From NCBI GenBank assembly GCA_035544515.1, contig DATKEG010000018.1, positions 1 to 19,424 of the forward strand: DNA of 19,424 nt, read 5' to 3'. The translations under genes and the position numbers were made by a program. This document shows, piece by piece, positions 7,519 through 15,683 of the stretch. Source of the DNA: DATKEG01 sp035544515 (GTDB taxonomy: Bacteria; Acidobacteriota; Vicinamibacteria; Fen-336). Every line of letters starts with the position of its first letter. Positions within the stretch are counted from its first letter, which is position 1. The notes beneath the pieces were generated by a model. The model ran no database searches. It was not told the DNA's origin and saw nothing but the letters and a program-made list of their open reading frames with translations.

Positions 7519-8604
7519 TCAGCCTTGCAGGAGCGCCGTCACCGCCTCCGGGGGCAGGGGCGGCCGCCCGACCAGCGCCAGGTTCTCGCGCACGTGCGCG
7601 ACGCGGCTCATCCCGACCAGGGCGGTGGTGAGGCCAGGCGCGGAGCGGGCCACCTGCAGCGCGCGCTGCCCGTCCGTTTCCAGGCCGGCGACCGCCGCGC
7701 CCACGGGCAGCGGCAGGCCGCGCGCCAGCCGTCCCTGCATGAGCGAGGCGCTGCCCATCACCGTGATGCCCAGCTCGCGCGCGGCGGCGAGCAGCGAGAC
7801 GGGCGTGCGGCCGAGGGTCTGCGTCGGCGCCACGAGCGCCTCGGGCATGGCCAGGCTGAACGGGAGCTGCACGACCTTGAAGTGGTGGGCGTTGCCGGCC
7901 ACCTCCTGCGCCGTCTGCACGAGCGTCTCGAGCGAGAGCCATTCGGAATGGCCGGGCCGCACCCGGTAGCCGTTCCAGGTGGCGGTGCCGTAGGCCCCCA
8001 CCCGGCCGTCGGCCACCTCGCGCTCCAGCATCTCGAACGCGGAGCGCAGGCGGCCCAGCAGGGCGTCGGGCGGCACCTCGTCGAGCTGCTGCTCCGGGTT
8101 GTGGAGGTGAAGCACGTCCACGGTCCGCAACCCGAGGTTGCGCAGGCTCGTCTCGAGCTGGTGGCGAAGGTAGCCGGGCGCGAGGCTGTGGCATCCCGCG
8201 ACCAGGTCCGCGGGCCGCGCGAGGTCGCGCGAGACGATCTCCCGCTGGAAGTAGCTCGCGGCGTCGGCGGCGGGGACGTATCCGGCCTTGGTCGACACCA
8301 CGATCTCCTCGCGGGTGAAGCCGCGCGCGGTAAGGGCGGCGAGCGCGGCGCCGATGGCCCGCTCGCTGCGCTGCCGGCGGTAGCTCACGGCGGTGTCGAG
8401 GACGTTGATGCCCCCGGCCACGGCCGTTTCGATCGCCTCGCGGTAGGAGCGGTCGGTCGCGTCGTCCTCGCGCCCGAGGTACGTGCCGAGGCCGATCGAG
8501 GAGGCGGTCAGGCCCAGCGCGGCGCGGAAGTGGCCCGCCGCCGCCGTGCCGCCGAGGCGCTGGGCGTAGGCGGCCGTCCCGGCGCTCGTGGCCCCGCTGC
8601 CCAT
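7519..8604 (-). CDS. Aldo/keto reductase
   Basis: A 361-residue NAD(P)H-dependent oxidoreductase with a TIM-barrel fold. The full catalytic tetrad is visible: D70 and Y75 in LDTAVSYRRQRSE, K106 in STKAGY and H168 in VLHLHNPE. The segment VLDTAVSY is the family signature, and GITVMGSASLMQG lies in the C-terminal cofactor-binding part. A longer linker between K106 and H168, and a total size above the common 320 residues, recall the L-galactose-dehydrogenase-like branch. ATG 8604 is preceded directly by GGGAGGGG, closer than ideal, but there is no better in-frame alternative. It is the first gene of a two-gene unit with amrS. The substrate cannot be predicted. Confidence 0.92.
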   Translation of the reverse strand: MGSGATSAGTAAYAQRLGGTAAAGHFRAALGLTASSIGLGTYLGREDDATDRSYREAIETAVAGGINVLDTAVSYRRQRSERAIGAALAALTARGFTREEIVVSTKAGYVPAADAASYFQREIVSRDLARPADLVAGCHSLAPGYLRHQLETSLRNLGLRTVDVLHLHNPEQQLDEVPPDALLGRLRSAFEMLEREVADGRVGAYGTATWNGYRVRPGHSEWLSLETLVQTAQEVAGNAHHFKVVQLPFSLAMPEALVAPTQTLGRTPVSLLAAARELGITVMGSASLMQGRLARGLPLPVGAAVAGLETDGQRALQVARSAPGLTTALVGMSRVAHVRENLALVGRPPLPPEAVTALLQG

Positions 8605-8659
8605 CCCCTCCCGCGAGCATCCCACGGGGTCCGCGCGCTGTCCAGATCCGCCCGGGCCA

Positions 8660-8688
8660 TTGACAGCCTCCACGGACAGGGCGAAACT
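8660..8688 (+). promoter_or_regulatory. Candidate promoter of the SplB-like radical SAM gene
   Basis: A perfect TTGACA at 8660-8665 is followed after 17 bp by GAAACT at 8683-8688, a poor -10 match (three of six). It lies in the 102-bp gap between the divergent aldo/keto reductase and radical SAM genes, about 20 nt before the latter's start. Confidence 0.35.
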
Positions 8689-8706
8689 TTGGCGAAAGTA
8701 CCGCCG

Positions 8707-9678
8707 ATGAACCGCCCCGGTGTTCCCGCCCCGAGTCTCGCGCCGCTCATGGGCCGGGAGGACCTGCGCGAGAGGGGCGGCGTGAGCTACCGCGAGCTGC
8801 GCGCCCGCTCGCTGCTCAACCGGTGCGACTCCCCGCGCTTGCCGTTCACCTGGACGGTCAACCCCTACCGCGGCTGCGCCCTGGGTTGCCGCTACTGCTA
8901 TGCCACGTACACGCACGAGTTCATGGGCATCGCGAACCCGGACGACTTCCACTCGCTCGTCTACGTCAAGGTGGGCGCCGAGGAGGAGACGGCGCGGCGC
9001 CTCGGCGCGGTCGTACGGCGGCGCGAGAGGATCGCGCTGGGGACGGCCACCGACCCCTACCAGCCCGGCGAGGCGGAGTCGCGCGTGACGCGCCGCTTCC
9101 TGGAAATCCTGGCCGCCCACCGCGGGGCGCGGCTCGGCATCACCACCAAGGGAGCGCTCGTCCTGCGCGACCTCGACCTGCTCCAGCGCATCAACCAGCG
9201 CTCGGAGCTCTCCGTGCACGTCTCGCTCATCTCGCCGCGCGCCGATCTCTTGCGGCGGCTCGAGCCGTGGGCGCCGCCGCCGGAAGTGCGCCTGGAGATG
9301 ATGCGGCGCCTGACGGACGCCGGGATAGAAACCGGGATGGCTCTGGCGCCGGTCCTTCCCGCCATCACCGACGCGGAGGCGGACCTCGACCAGCTCCTCG
9401 GACAGGTCCGCGAGACCGGCGTGCGCCACCTGTTCTGGAACGTGCTCTTCTTGCGCTCGCCCACCCGCGAGAAGTACCTGCGGTGGCTCGCGGCGGAGTT
9501 CCCGCGGTACCTCGAGGCCTATCGCCGGGCGTACCAGGGACGCGTCCACCTGGGCGGGGCCTACCGGGAGCGCATCCGCGAGAGAGTGGACCGGCTCGCG
9601 AGGAAGCACGGCTTCGCGGCGCGAAGCGGCGACGGGGAAAGGCCTCGCCCCGCCCGCCAGCTCTTGCTCTTCGCGTGA
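8707..9678 (+). CDS. Radical SAM protein, SplB/Rv2578c-like (COG1533)
   Basis: A 323-residue radical SAM protein. The cluster motif is C57-x3-C61-x2-C64 in NPYRGCALGCRYCYA, followed by THEFMG, the usual continuation in the Rv2578c/PA0069 branch of the spore-photoproduct-lyase-like COG1533 family. Other conserved pieces are LGTATDPYQPGE, the SAM-contacting ITTKG, and SVHVSLISP. The C-terminus ends with QLLLF, as many family members do. Known SplB repairs a UV thymine lesion, but this branch is uncharacterised and a repair role should not be assumed. ATG 8707 has no strong ribosome binding site. The crotonase gene starts 9 nt after its stop, suggesting one transcript. Confidence 0.88.
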   Translation: MNRPGVPAPSLAPLMGREDLRERGGVSYRELRARSLLNRCDSPRLPFTWTVNPYRGCALGCRYCYATYTHEFMGIANPDDFHSLVYVKVGAEEETARRLGAVVRRRERIALGTATDPYQPGEAESRVTRRFLEILAAHRGARLGITTKGALVLRDLDLLQRINQRSELSVHVSLISPRADLLRRLEPWAPPPEVRLEMMRRLTDAGIETGMALAPVLPAITDAEADLDQLLGQVRETGVRHLFWNVLFLRSPTREKYLRWLAAEFPRYLEAYRRAYQGRVHLGGAYRERIRERVDRLARKHGFAARSGDGERPRPARQLLLFA

Positions 9679-9687
9679 CCGGCTGGT

Positions 9688-10473
9688 ATGTCTGGGGTCG
9701 CGATGAGCGGCCTTCGCCTGGAGAGACGGGGACACCTCACCGTGCTGCGGCTCGACAAGGCCCGCGGCAATGCCATCGACGAGGCGCTGGTGGACGCGCT
9801 GCGCGAGGCCACGCGCACGCTGGGCGCCGATCCGTCGGTGCGCGGCGTGTTGCTGGCCTCGGCCCATCCGAAGCTCTTCTGCCCCGGCCTCGACCTGGTC
9901 GGCATCCTCGAATACGACCGCGCCGCCATGGAGCGCTTCATGCTGCGCTTCGCCGAGGCCGTGTGGGCCCTCTACGGCCTGCCGAAGCCGGTCGTGGCGG
10001 CCGTGGGAGGCCACGCCGTGGCCGGCGGCTGCATCCTGGCGCTCACGGCGGACTACCGCGTCCTCAGGCGCGGCGGCGCCCAGATGGGACTCAACGAGGT
10101 GCGCATCGGCGTGCCCCTGCCCTGGTCGGTGTCCGTCCTGCTGCGGACGACCCTCCCCTCCTCGTCCCTGGCGCAGGTGGCCCTGCTCGGGCGCAACTTC
10201 GCGGACGAAGAGGCGCGGGCGGTGGGCCTGGCCGACGAGCTGGCGGGGGCGGAGGGGTTCGAAGAGCGCTGCCTGGAACGGCTCCACGAGTACGCGGAGA
10301 AGGACCCGCAGGCCTTCGGCACCACGAAGTCGTACCTCCGCGCCGATGCCCTGCAGGCCATGGCCGCGCACGAGCAGGAGCGCCTCTCGGAGTTCCTCGA
10401 CGGGTGGTTCTCCGAGCCGACGCGCCTCCGCATGCGCGGGATGGTCGAGGAGCTGACGCGGCCGAAGGCGTAG
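9688..10473 (+). CDS. Enoyl-CoA hydratase/isomerase (crotonase) family protein
   Basis: A 261-residue crotonase-fold protein acting on acyl-CoA thioesters. The oxyanion-hole regions are visible as AHPKLFCPGLDLVG near residues 55-68 and GGHAVAGGCILAL near 108-120. Hand alignment with rat crotonase puts a glutamate at the Glu144 position (E137 in GLNEVRIGVP) but a glutamine at the Glu164 position (Q163 in SLAQVALLG). The standard two-glutamate hydratase mechanism is therefore doubtful; an isomerase, hydrolase or other crotonase activity is possible. Two starts are plausible, ATG 9688 and ATG 9703, the latter with GGGG 6 nt upstream. It follows the radical SAM gene by 9 nt, and its stop is 12 nt from the convergent dedA-like stop. 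Confidence 0.88.
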   Translation: MSGVAMSGLRLERRGHLTVLRLDKARGNAIDEALVDALREATRTLGADPSVRGVLLASAHPKLFCPGLDLVGILEYDRAAMERFMLRFAEAVWALYGLPKPVVAAVGGHAVAGGCILALTADYRVLRRGGAQMGLNEVRIGVPLPWSVSVLLRTTLPSSSLAQVALLGRNFADEEARAVGLADELAGAEGFEERCLERLHEYAEKDPQAFGTTKSYLRADALQAMAAHEQERLSEFLDGWFSEPTRLRMRGMVEELTRPKA

Positions 10474-10485
10474 CCGGCCGCGGCT

Positions 10486-11100
10486 CTACTCGTGGGCGCG
10501 ATGGCGGTGGCGCCAGAGCCAGGCCACCACCGCCCCGAACACGACCACCGAGAGCACGGCCAACACCCGGTTGGCGTCGCCCACCACGCTCTTGGCGCGC
10601 TCCCAGTTCAGGCCGAGCGTCGTTCCGAGCACGACCAGGAACGTGTACCAGATCGCGGACGCGGCGGCCGCGGGCAGGAGCGCGCGCAGGGGAGACACGC
10701 CCAGGAGGCCCGCGAACGGCGTGACCGCGGCGCGCAGGCCGGGCAGGAAGCGGCTGAAGAAGATGGCCCACAGCCCGTGGCGGGCGTAGCCTTTCTCCAG
10801 CGCCTGCACCGCGCTCGGCGGCATCAGGCGCTTCACCCAGTGATGGTCGAAGAAGGAGCGCCCGAGCGCGCGCGCGTAGAAGAACATGCCCGCCGAAGAG
10901 GCGAGGTTGGCGGCCCAGCACATCGTGCCCAGCGCCCAGGCGGAGCCGTAGCCGCGCTGGGAGAGGAACGCGCCCAGCACCACGGCGACGTCGGCGGGCG
11001 CGGGCGGGAACACGTTCTCGATCGCGGACAGGCCGACGAGCACCGCGTACACGCCGGGCTGCGGCAGGCCGGCGACCCACTCCAGGAACCGGTCAACCAC
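10486..11100 (-). CDS. DedA family membrane protein
   Basis: A 204-residue integral membrane protein of the DedA/VTT (SNARE-associated) family, members of which act in membrane homeostasis and undecaprenyl or lipid transport. The conserved acidic motif is AIENVFPPAPAD (E28, D37). The arginine motif FFSRFLPGLRAAVTPFAG (R117, R123) follows, as in E. coli DedA and YghB. Hydrophobic segments flank these two re-entrant regions, and a C-terminal helix VLSVVVFGAVVAWLW ends in a basic tail. The start is GTG 11100, which overlaps the last 8 nt of the oxidase gene, so translation is probably coupled. It is the last gene of the five-gene minus-strand run. The transported substrate is not predictable. 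Confidence 0.93.
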   Translation of the reverse strand: MVDRFLEWVAGLPQPGVYAVLVGLSAIENVFPPAPADVAVVLGAFLSQRGYGSAWALGTMCWAANLASSAGMFFYARALGRSFFDHHWVKRLMPPSAVQALEKGYARHGLWAIFFSRFLPGLRAAVTPFAGLLGVSPLRALLPAAAASAIWYTFLVVLGTTLGLNWERAKSVVGDANRVLAVLSVVVFGAVVAWLWRHRHRAHE

Positions 11101-13945
11101 CGAGCAGGCCTTCGCGCACGAGGTGGACGAGCGAGCGGTACGGACGCCCGACCGCGCGCCCGACGCCGATCTCGCAGGTCCGGCACGTGGAGAACAGGCC
11201 GTCCGGCGGGGGGGCCATGGCCCGCACCTCGGAGGCCTCGCGCGCGGTCGCGGCGCGCGTCAGCTCCGGGACGAGGAAGCCGCGATCGCCGGCGAAGCCG
11301 CAGCACTCCGCGCCGGGAGGGACGACGACGTTCTCGCAATGCGCCCTGGCCACGCGCAGGAGGTCGGGCAGCGCGCCCATCTTCACCAGCGTACAGGTCG
11401 GATGCAGCACCGCCGTGCCCGGGCGCCGGCCCGGCCGCTCGAGTCCGGGCAGCACCTCGCGGGCCCAGAAGACGGGGAAGTCCATGGTCCGCAGGACGCG
11501 GCCGGAGGCGGCCAGGAGCGCCGCCCCCTCGCGCAGCGTGCCCGCGCACGGCGAGGCATCCGTCACCACGGGATCGGTCCCCTCGCGCGTGGCCGTCCAG
11601 AGCGCCTCCGCCGTCCGGGAACCGGCCACCTGGGCCGCCTCGACGAAGGCCTTGCTGCCGAACGGCATCCCGCAGCACAGTCCGCCGAGGCCTTCCGGGT
11701 AGGTCACGGAGTACCCCGCGGCCTGGAGCACGTCGAGCATGGCCCGGGGCAGCGGGATCTCCCGCTCACCGGGCAGCGCGCCGATGATCCGCGAGAGGCA
11801 GCTCGGGAAATAGACGACCCGGCGCTCCCGGCGCGCCGCGATCGGCCGCGGCAGGCGCCGCGCCGGCCGGGGCAGGGGCAGGTCGCGCGGCACGCAGGGG
11901 ACCAGGCCCGGGCCGAGCCGATGCAGCATCCGGGTGGCGACCTCGAGCAGCCGTGGACCGGCCGGCACCGCCCGGGCCGCCGCCGCCGCGGCCAGCCCGG
12001 CCCGCGCCACGAGCGCGGTCAGGCGGAAGTGCTCGGCGGCAAACCGGGCCAGGCGGCGATGGGAAGGAGGATGCGTGAGGGCGCGCATCTCCTTGATGAG
12101 GGTGCCGGTGTCGATCTTGACCGGGCACGACGTGGAGCACATCGAGTCGCGCGCGCAGGTGGCGTCGCCTTCGTAGGCGAAGTCCTTCTCGATCTCGTCC
12201 AGCGTCGCCAGGGCCTCGGGCGTGCCCTGCGCCTTGAGCGCCGTCATGGCCCGGGTCAGCACGATGCGCTGCCGCGGGGTGAGCGTGAGGTCGCGCGACG
12301 GGCAGCGCGGCTCGCAAAAGCCGCATTCCATGCAGCGGTCGGCCGTGGGCGAGATGGGGGGCAACGGCTTGAGCGCCTTCAGGTGGACGTCGGGGTCGTC
12401 GTTGAGGAGGACGCCCGGATTGAGGACGCCCTGGGGGTCGATGAGCCGCTTCAGGCGCTGCATGACGGCGTACGCCTGGTCGCCCCATTCGTCGCGCACG
12501 AAGGGCGCGACGTTGCGGCCGGTCCCGTGCTCCGCCTTGAGCGAGCCGTCGTATTTACCCACCACGAGATCGACCAGCTCGCGCATGAAGGCGCCGTAGC
12601 GCGCGACCGTCTCCGCGCGGGCGAAGTCCTGGGCGAAGACGAAGTGGAGGTTCCCGTCGCGGGCATGGCCGAAGATGATCGCCTCCAGGAAACCGTGCCG
12701 GTCGCACAGGATGCGCAGGTCGGTGACCGCTTCGGCCAGACGCTCCACGGGCACGGCGATGTCCTCGATCAGGACCGCGGTGCCGGACGGGCGCATCCCG
12801 CCCACCGAGGGGAACAGCCCCTTGCGGAGCCGCCAGTGCGAGTCGCGGACCACCGGGTCGGTGCTGAAGTCCGGCGGCGCCAGCAGCCGGAACCCGGCCA
12901 GTGCCTCCCCCGCGCGGGCGAGGGCGCCTTGAAGCGCGGGCGCGTCCGCTTCCCGGAACTCGGCCAGGAGGGCCGCGGTCCGCTCGCCCACGGCGAAGGG
13001 ATACTGCCGCTCGTCCTGCTGCGAGACGAGCGAGGCCGCGTCCATGATCTCGAGCGCGGCCGCGCCCGCCGCGACCAGGGGCGCGACGGCGGCGCCGGCA
13101 TCCACCAGCTCGCCGAAGTACAGCAGACCGGTGGCCCGCGCCGGCGGCTCGGGAATGGTGCGCAAGGTGGCGTTGGCGATGAAGGCCAGCGTCCCCTCGG
13201 AGCCGATGACCAGGTGGGCCAGGATCTCCACCGGCCGGTCGTGATCCAGGAACGCGTTGATGCTGTAGCCGGTGGTGTTCTTGCGCGAGAAACGCCGGCG
13301 GATGCGCGCCACCAGCTCGGGATCCCCGCGCACCTCGTCGCGCAGCGCGCCGAGCCCGCGATGCAGGTCGGGCCGCGCGCGGCGCAGCTCGTGGTCGGCC
13401 TCGGGACGCGAGGTGTCCACCACCGTGCCGTCGGCGAGCACCAGGGTGATGGCCTCGAGCGTGTGGTAGCTGTTGAGGGCCACGCCGCAGCACATCCCCG
13501 ACGAGTTGTTCGAGAGGATGCCGCCCATCATGGCCGCGTCGATCGAGGCGGGATCCGGTCCGAGCCGGTAGCCGAGGGGAGCGAGCAGGCGGTTGATGTA
13601 GCCGCCCACCACGCCGGGCTGCGTCCATACCCGCCGTCCGCCGTCGAGGACGCGCACGGCCTTCCAGAACGGCGCCAGCTCCACCAGGATGTCGTCCGTG
13701 ACCGCCTGGCCGGAGAGCGACGTGCCCGCCGTGCGGAAGGTGAGCGCGCGCCTCCTCTCCCGCGCCCAGGCCAGCAGGCCCTGCACCTCGTGCAGGTCCT
13801 TCGGCCGCACCACGGCCCGCGGGATCAGGCGATAGATCGACGCGTCCACCGAGCGCCCGAGCAGGTCGAGCGGCCGGGTCAGCACCCGCTCCGGGGCGAG
13901 GACCCGGCCCAGCTCCCGGACCAGCTCGGGGTCGGGGGCGAGCAC
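11093..13945 (-). CDS. Fused FAD-linked oxidase / Fe-S (CCG) protein, D-lactate dehydrogenase Dld-II or YdiJ-like
   Basis: A 950-residue fusion. The N-terminal half is a GlcD-type flavoprotein: a PCMH FAD-binding domain at about 40-230 (TFRTAGTSLSGQAV, GGILSNNSSGMCCG) and a FAD-oxidase C domain at about 260-515 ending in EHGTGRNVAPFV and LIDPQGVLNPG. An iron-sulfur domain follows with C538, C541, C544, C548 (CMECGFCEPRCP) and C597, C603, C607 (TCARDSMCSTSCPV). Two CCG domains have C757/C758 and C881/C882. This order matches the Fe-S-dependent D-lactate dehydrogenases (Shewanella Dld-II) and the D-2-hydroxyglutarate dehydrogenase-like YdiJ, which oxidise a D-2-hydroxy acid and pass electrons to the quinone pool. 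Which acid is used cannot be decided. The GTG start is one base after the lipoprotein stop. It may be membrane-associated although it has no clear transmembrane helix. Confidence 0.92.
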   Translation of the reverse strand: MLAPDPELVRELGRVLAPERVLTRPLDLLGRSVDASIYRLIPRAVVRPKDLHEVQGLLAWARERRRALTFRTAGTSLSGQAVTDDILVELAPFWKAVRVLDGGRRVWTQPGVVGGYINRLLAPLGYRLGPDPASIDAAMMGGILSNNSSGMCCGVALNSYHTLEAITLVLADGTVVDTSRPEADHELRRARPDLHRGLGALRDEVRGDPELVARIRRRFSRKNTTGYSINAFLDHDRPVEILAHLVIGSEGTLAFIANATLRTIPEPPARATGLLYFGELVDAGAAVAPLVAAGAAALEIMDAASLVSQQDERQYPFAVGERTAALLAEFREADAPALQGALARAGEALAGFRLLAPPDFSTDPVVRDSHWRLRKGLFPSVGGMRPSGTAVLIEDIAVPVERLAEAVTDLRILCDRHGFLEAIIFGHARDGNLHFVFAQDFARAETVARYGAFMRELVDLVVGKYDGSLKAEHGTGRNVAPFVRDEWGDQAYAVMQRLKRLIDPQGVLNPGVLLNDDPDVHLKALKPLPPISPTADRCMECGFCEPRCPSRDLTLTPRQRIVLTRAMTALKAQGTPEALATLDEIEKDFAYEGDATCARDSMCSTSCPVKIDTGTLIKEMRALTHPPSHRRLARFAAEHFRLTALVARAGLAAAAAARAVPAGPRLLEVATRMLHRLGPGLVPCVPRDLPLPRPARRLPRPIAARRERRVVYFPSCLSRIIGALPGEREIPLPRAMLDVLQAAGYSVTYPEGLGGLCCGMPFGSKAFVEAAQVAGSRTAEALWTATREGTDPVVTDASPCAGTLREGAALLAASGRVLRTMDFPVFWAREVLPGLERPGRRPGTAVLHPTCTLVKMGALPDLLRVARAHCENVVVPPGAECCGFAGDRGFLVPELTRAATAREASEVRAMAPPPDGLFSTCRTCEIGVGRAVGRPYRSLVHLVREGLLGG

Positions 13946-13946
13946 G

Positions 13947-14369
13947 CTACTCGCGGGCGGGCGCGTGCAACGGCACCCGGAAGCGGTAGACGGTGCCTCC
14001 GGCGTTGATGGTGATGAGCGTGGCCTCGCGGGTCGTCAGCCGGTCGCGCGTGCGCCCGGTGGCGTCCGTGACCAGCACCTTCCCCCCCGAGAAGAGCTTC
14101 CCCGCCGAGGCGCTCAGCCTCACCTCGACCCCGGGGAACGGGGCACCGCCCCGCTTCTGCGCCCGCACCAGGATCTGGGCCTGGCCGCCTCCGGGCGGCA
14201 CCTCCTTCGGCTCCGACCACGCGGCCACGACCACCTCCTGGGCGGCGCGCGTGACCGGCAGCGGCTCCGGGTCGCGGGCGGATCCGCCCGGAAACAGCGT
14301 CTTGCAGCCCGCGACGAGGCCGGCCGCCGCCATCAGTCCGGCGCGGCGCGCGGGCGAGAGGGAGGGCAC
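13947..14369 (-). CDS. Small lipoprotein with Ig-like (Big-1-type) domain
   Basis: A 140-residue protein. The N-terminus MPSLSPARRAGLMAAAGLVA is a lipoprotein signal with lipobox LVAGC, so cleavage before C22 and lipid attachment are expected. Residues about 45-135 resemble a bacterial Ig-like (Big-1) repeat: PFPGVEVRLSASAGKLFSG is followed by VLVTDATGRTRDRLTT, the typical strand pattern with a 'TDATGR' turn. The function is unknown; such domains usually serve structural or adhesive roles at the envelope. The start is GTG 14369, with TAGGA and AGGA upstream in the 18-nt gap after imuB. It sits between the mutasome-like genes and the oxidase, in the place where dnaE2 is found in many imuA-imuB operons. 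Confidence 0.75.
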   Translation of the reverse strand: MPSLSPARRAGLMAAAGLVAGCKTLFPGGSARDPEPLPVTRAAQEVVVAAWSEPKEVPPGGGQAQILVRAQKRGGAPFPGVEVRLSASAGKLFSGGKVLVTDATGRTRDRLTTREATLITINAGGTVYRFRVPLHAPARE

Positions 14370-14387
14370 GGTCCTATCCTACCGGAA

Positions 14388-15659
14388 TCAGTCCAGCTCG
14401 CCTTCCACGAACCACTCGTCGCGCAGGCGGTCGCGGAAGATGCGGTAGACGCCGGACCCGGCCACGGCCACGTCCCACTCCTCGCGGCTCCAGGCCACGT
14501 CCCACCAATCGCCGGAGGCCCGCCACGGGCCGGCCCGGTCCACCACGGCCCCGCGCACGCCGGCGGCCGTCACGAACACCGGCGCGCCCGCGGCGACCGA
14601 TACGCGGGCGGGACGAGGCGGGCGGAACGCGCGCAGGCCCAGGCGCGGGGCGGCCGGGTGCTCGCCGGCGGCCGCCGCGAACGGAGCCGGCGAGAACGTC
14701 TCGACGGCGAACGCACCCGGACGGTGCGTGTCGACGAGCGCGGCCGAGCCGCCGCGGCCGGCCGCGGTCCACTCCTGCAGACGGGCCAGCGTCTCCGCCA
14801 GCCGCTCCGGGGAGGGCTGCGCCGGGTCGAGGAGCGAGAACTGGACGGAGCGCGACGGCGTGGGTTCGGCGCGGACGGTGATCGCCTGAACGGCGTCGCG
14901 CGGCGGATGCGTCTCGAGGTCGAGCAGCAGCAGCGTGCGCCAGGTCCGGGCCAGGGCGGTGGGCGCCGCCGGCTTGAGCGTGCGGCGATGCACCGACCGG
15001 TCCACCAGCCGCAGCTCCAGGGTGAGCGCGGCCGCGCGCCGCGCGCGCGCCGCGAGCGTCTGTCCCAGCGGCTCGAGCACGCGGGCGAGCAGGAACGCGA
15101 GCGGCTCGAGCCCCTCCACCGGCCAGTCCAGCTCGAGCGCGCACTCGAAGCGCTCCGGCGGCAGGGTGGGGACGAGCGGCGCGTCGTCCTCGCCGCGGGC
15201 CAGGCGGCGCAATCGAGGTCCTTCCGGGCCCAATCGCGCGGCCAGCCCTCCGCCGGGAAGACCGGCGAGGTCGCCCAGCGTGCGCAGGCCCCACCGGCGG
15301 AAGAGGTCGGCCCTCTCCGGGGCCAGGCCGAGCAGGTCGAGGGGCAACGGCGCGAGCAGTTGCGCCTCCTGGCCGGCGGAGGCGACGGTCAGACCTTCGC
15401 GGCCGGCGGCCAGCAGGCGGGCGGCCACGCGCGAGAACGCGAGGGCCACCCGCGGGTCGTCGAGACCACGCGCGCGGGCCGCGTCCACGAGCGCGCGTCC
15501 GAGCGCCGCCGGCTGCGGCCAGGCGCGCGCCAGCCCGTGCAGGTCGAGGAGCACGGTGCAAGGACCGCAGGCTTCCACGCGCGGCGTGAACTCACGCGCC
15601 AGGGCCAGCAGCGCGTCGGCGGAGGCGGGAACGCGGACGGAATGGACGGCGCCGAACAT
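14388..15659 (-). CDS. imuB: ImuB-like Y-family polymerase homologue, short N-terminus
   Basis: A 423-residue homologue of ImuB, the non-catalytic Y-family polymerase subunit that bridges the beta clamp, ImuA and DnaE2 in mutagenic translesion synthesis. The family is recognisable from EFTPRVEACGPCTVLLDLHG, the helix-hairpin-helix part LLGLAPERADLFRRWGLRTLGDLAGLP, and the little-finger region with LELDWPVEGLEPLAFLLARVLEPLG. Family members usually have about 60-70 more residues between the opening strand (MFxxVxVP) and the PRVE segment. Here MFGAVHSVRVP leads almost directly into it, so most of the first palm segment is missing. The ImuA stop lies only 24 nt upstream, which leaves no room for a longer start. 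No QLxLF-type clamp-binding motif is seen at the C-terminus. Confidence 0.85.
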   Translation of the reverse strand: MFGAVHSVRVPASADALLALAREFTPRVEACGPCTVLLDLHGLARAWPQPAALGRALVDAARARGLDDPRVALAFSRVAARLLAAGREGLTVASAGQEAQLLAPLPLDLLGLAPERADLFRRWGLRTLGDLAGLPGGGLAARLGPEGPRLRRLARGEDDAPLVPTLPPERFECALELDWPVEGLEPLAFLLARVLEPLGQTLAARARRAAALTLELRLVDRSVHRRTLKPAAPTALARTWRTLLLLDLETHPPRDAVQAITVRAEPTPSRSVQFSLLDPAQPSPERLAETLARLQEWTAAGRGGSAALVDTHRPGAFAVETFSPAPFAAAAGEHPAAPRLGLRAFRPPRPARVSVAAGAPVFVTAAGVRGAVVDRAGPWRASGDWWDVAWSREEWDVAVAGSGVYRIFRDRLRDEWFVEGELD

Positions 15660-15683
15660 GGACGGGGCCGGGCGCGGGAAGCC

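Noticed and set aside
7519..10371. 950-residue minus-strand open frame continuing upstream of the aldo/keto reductase
   Set aside because: Only the part up to 8604 shows aldo/keto reductase motifs. The rest is antisense to the radical SAM and crotonase genes.
11123..14008. Very long plus-strand open frame opposite the FAD oxidase
   Set aside because: It is antisense to a gene with clear FAD and Fe-S motifs and has Arg/Gly/Ala/His-rich composition with no domain. It is a by-product of high GC content.
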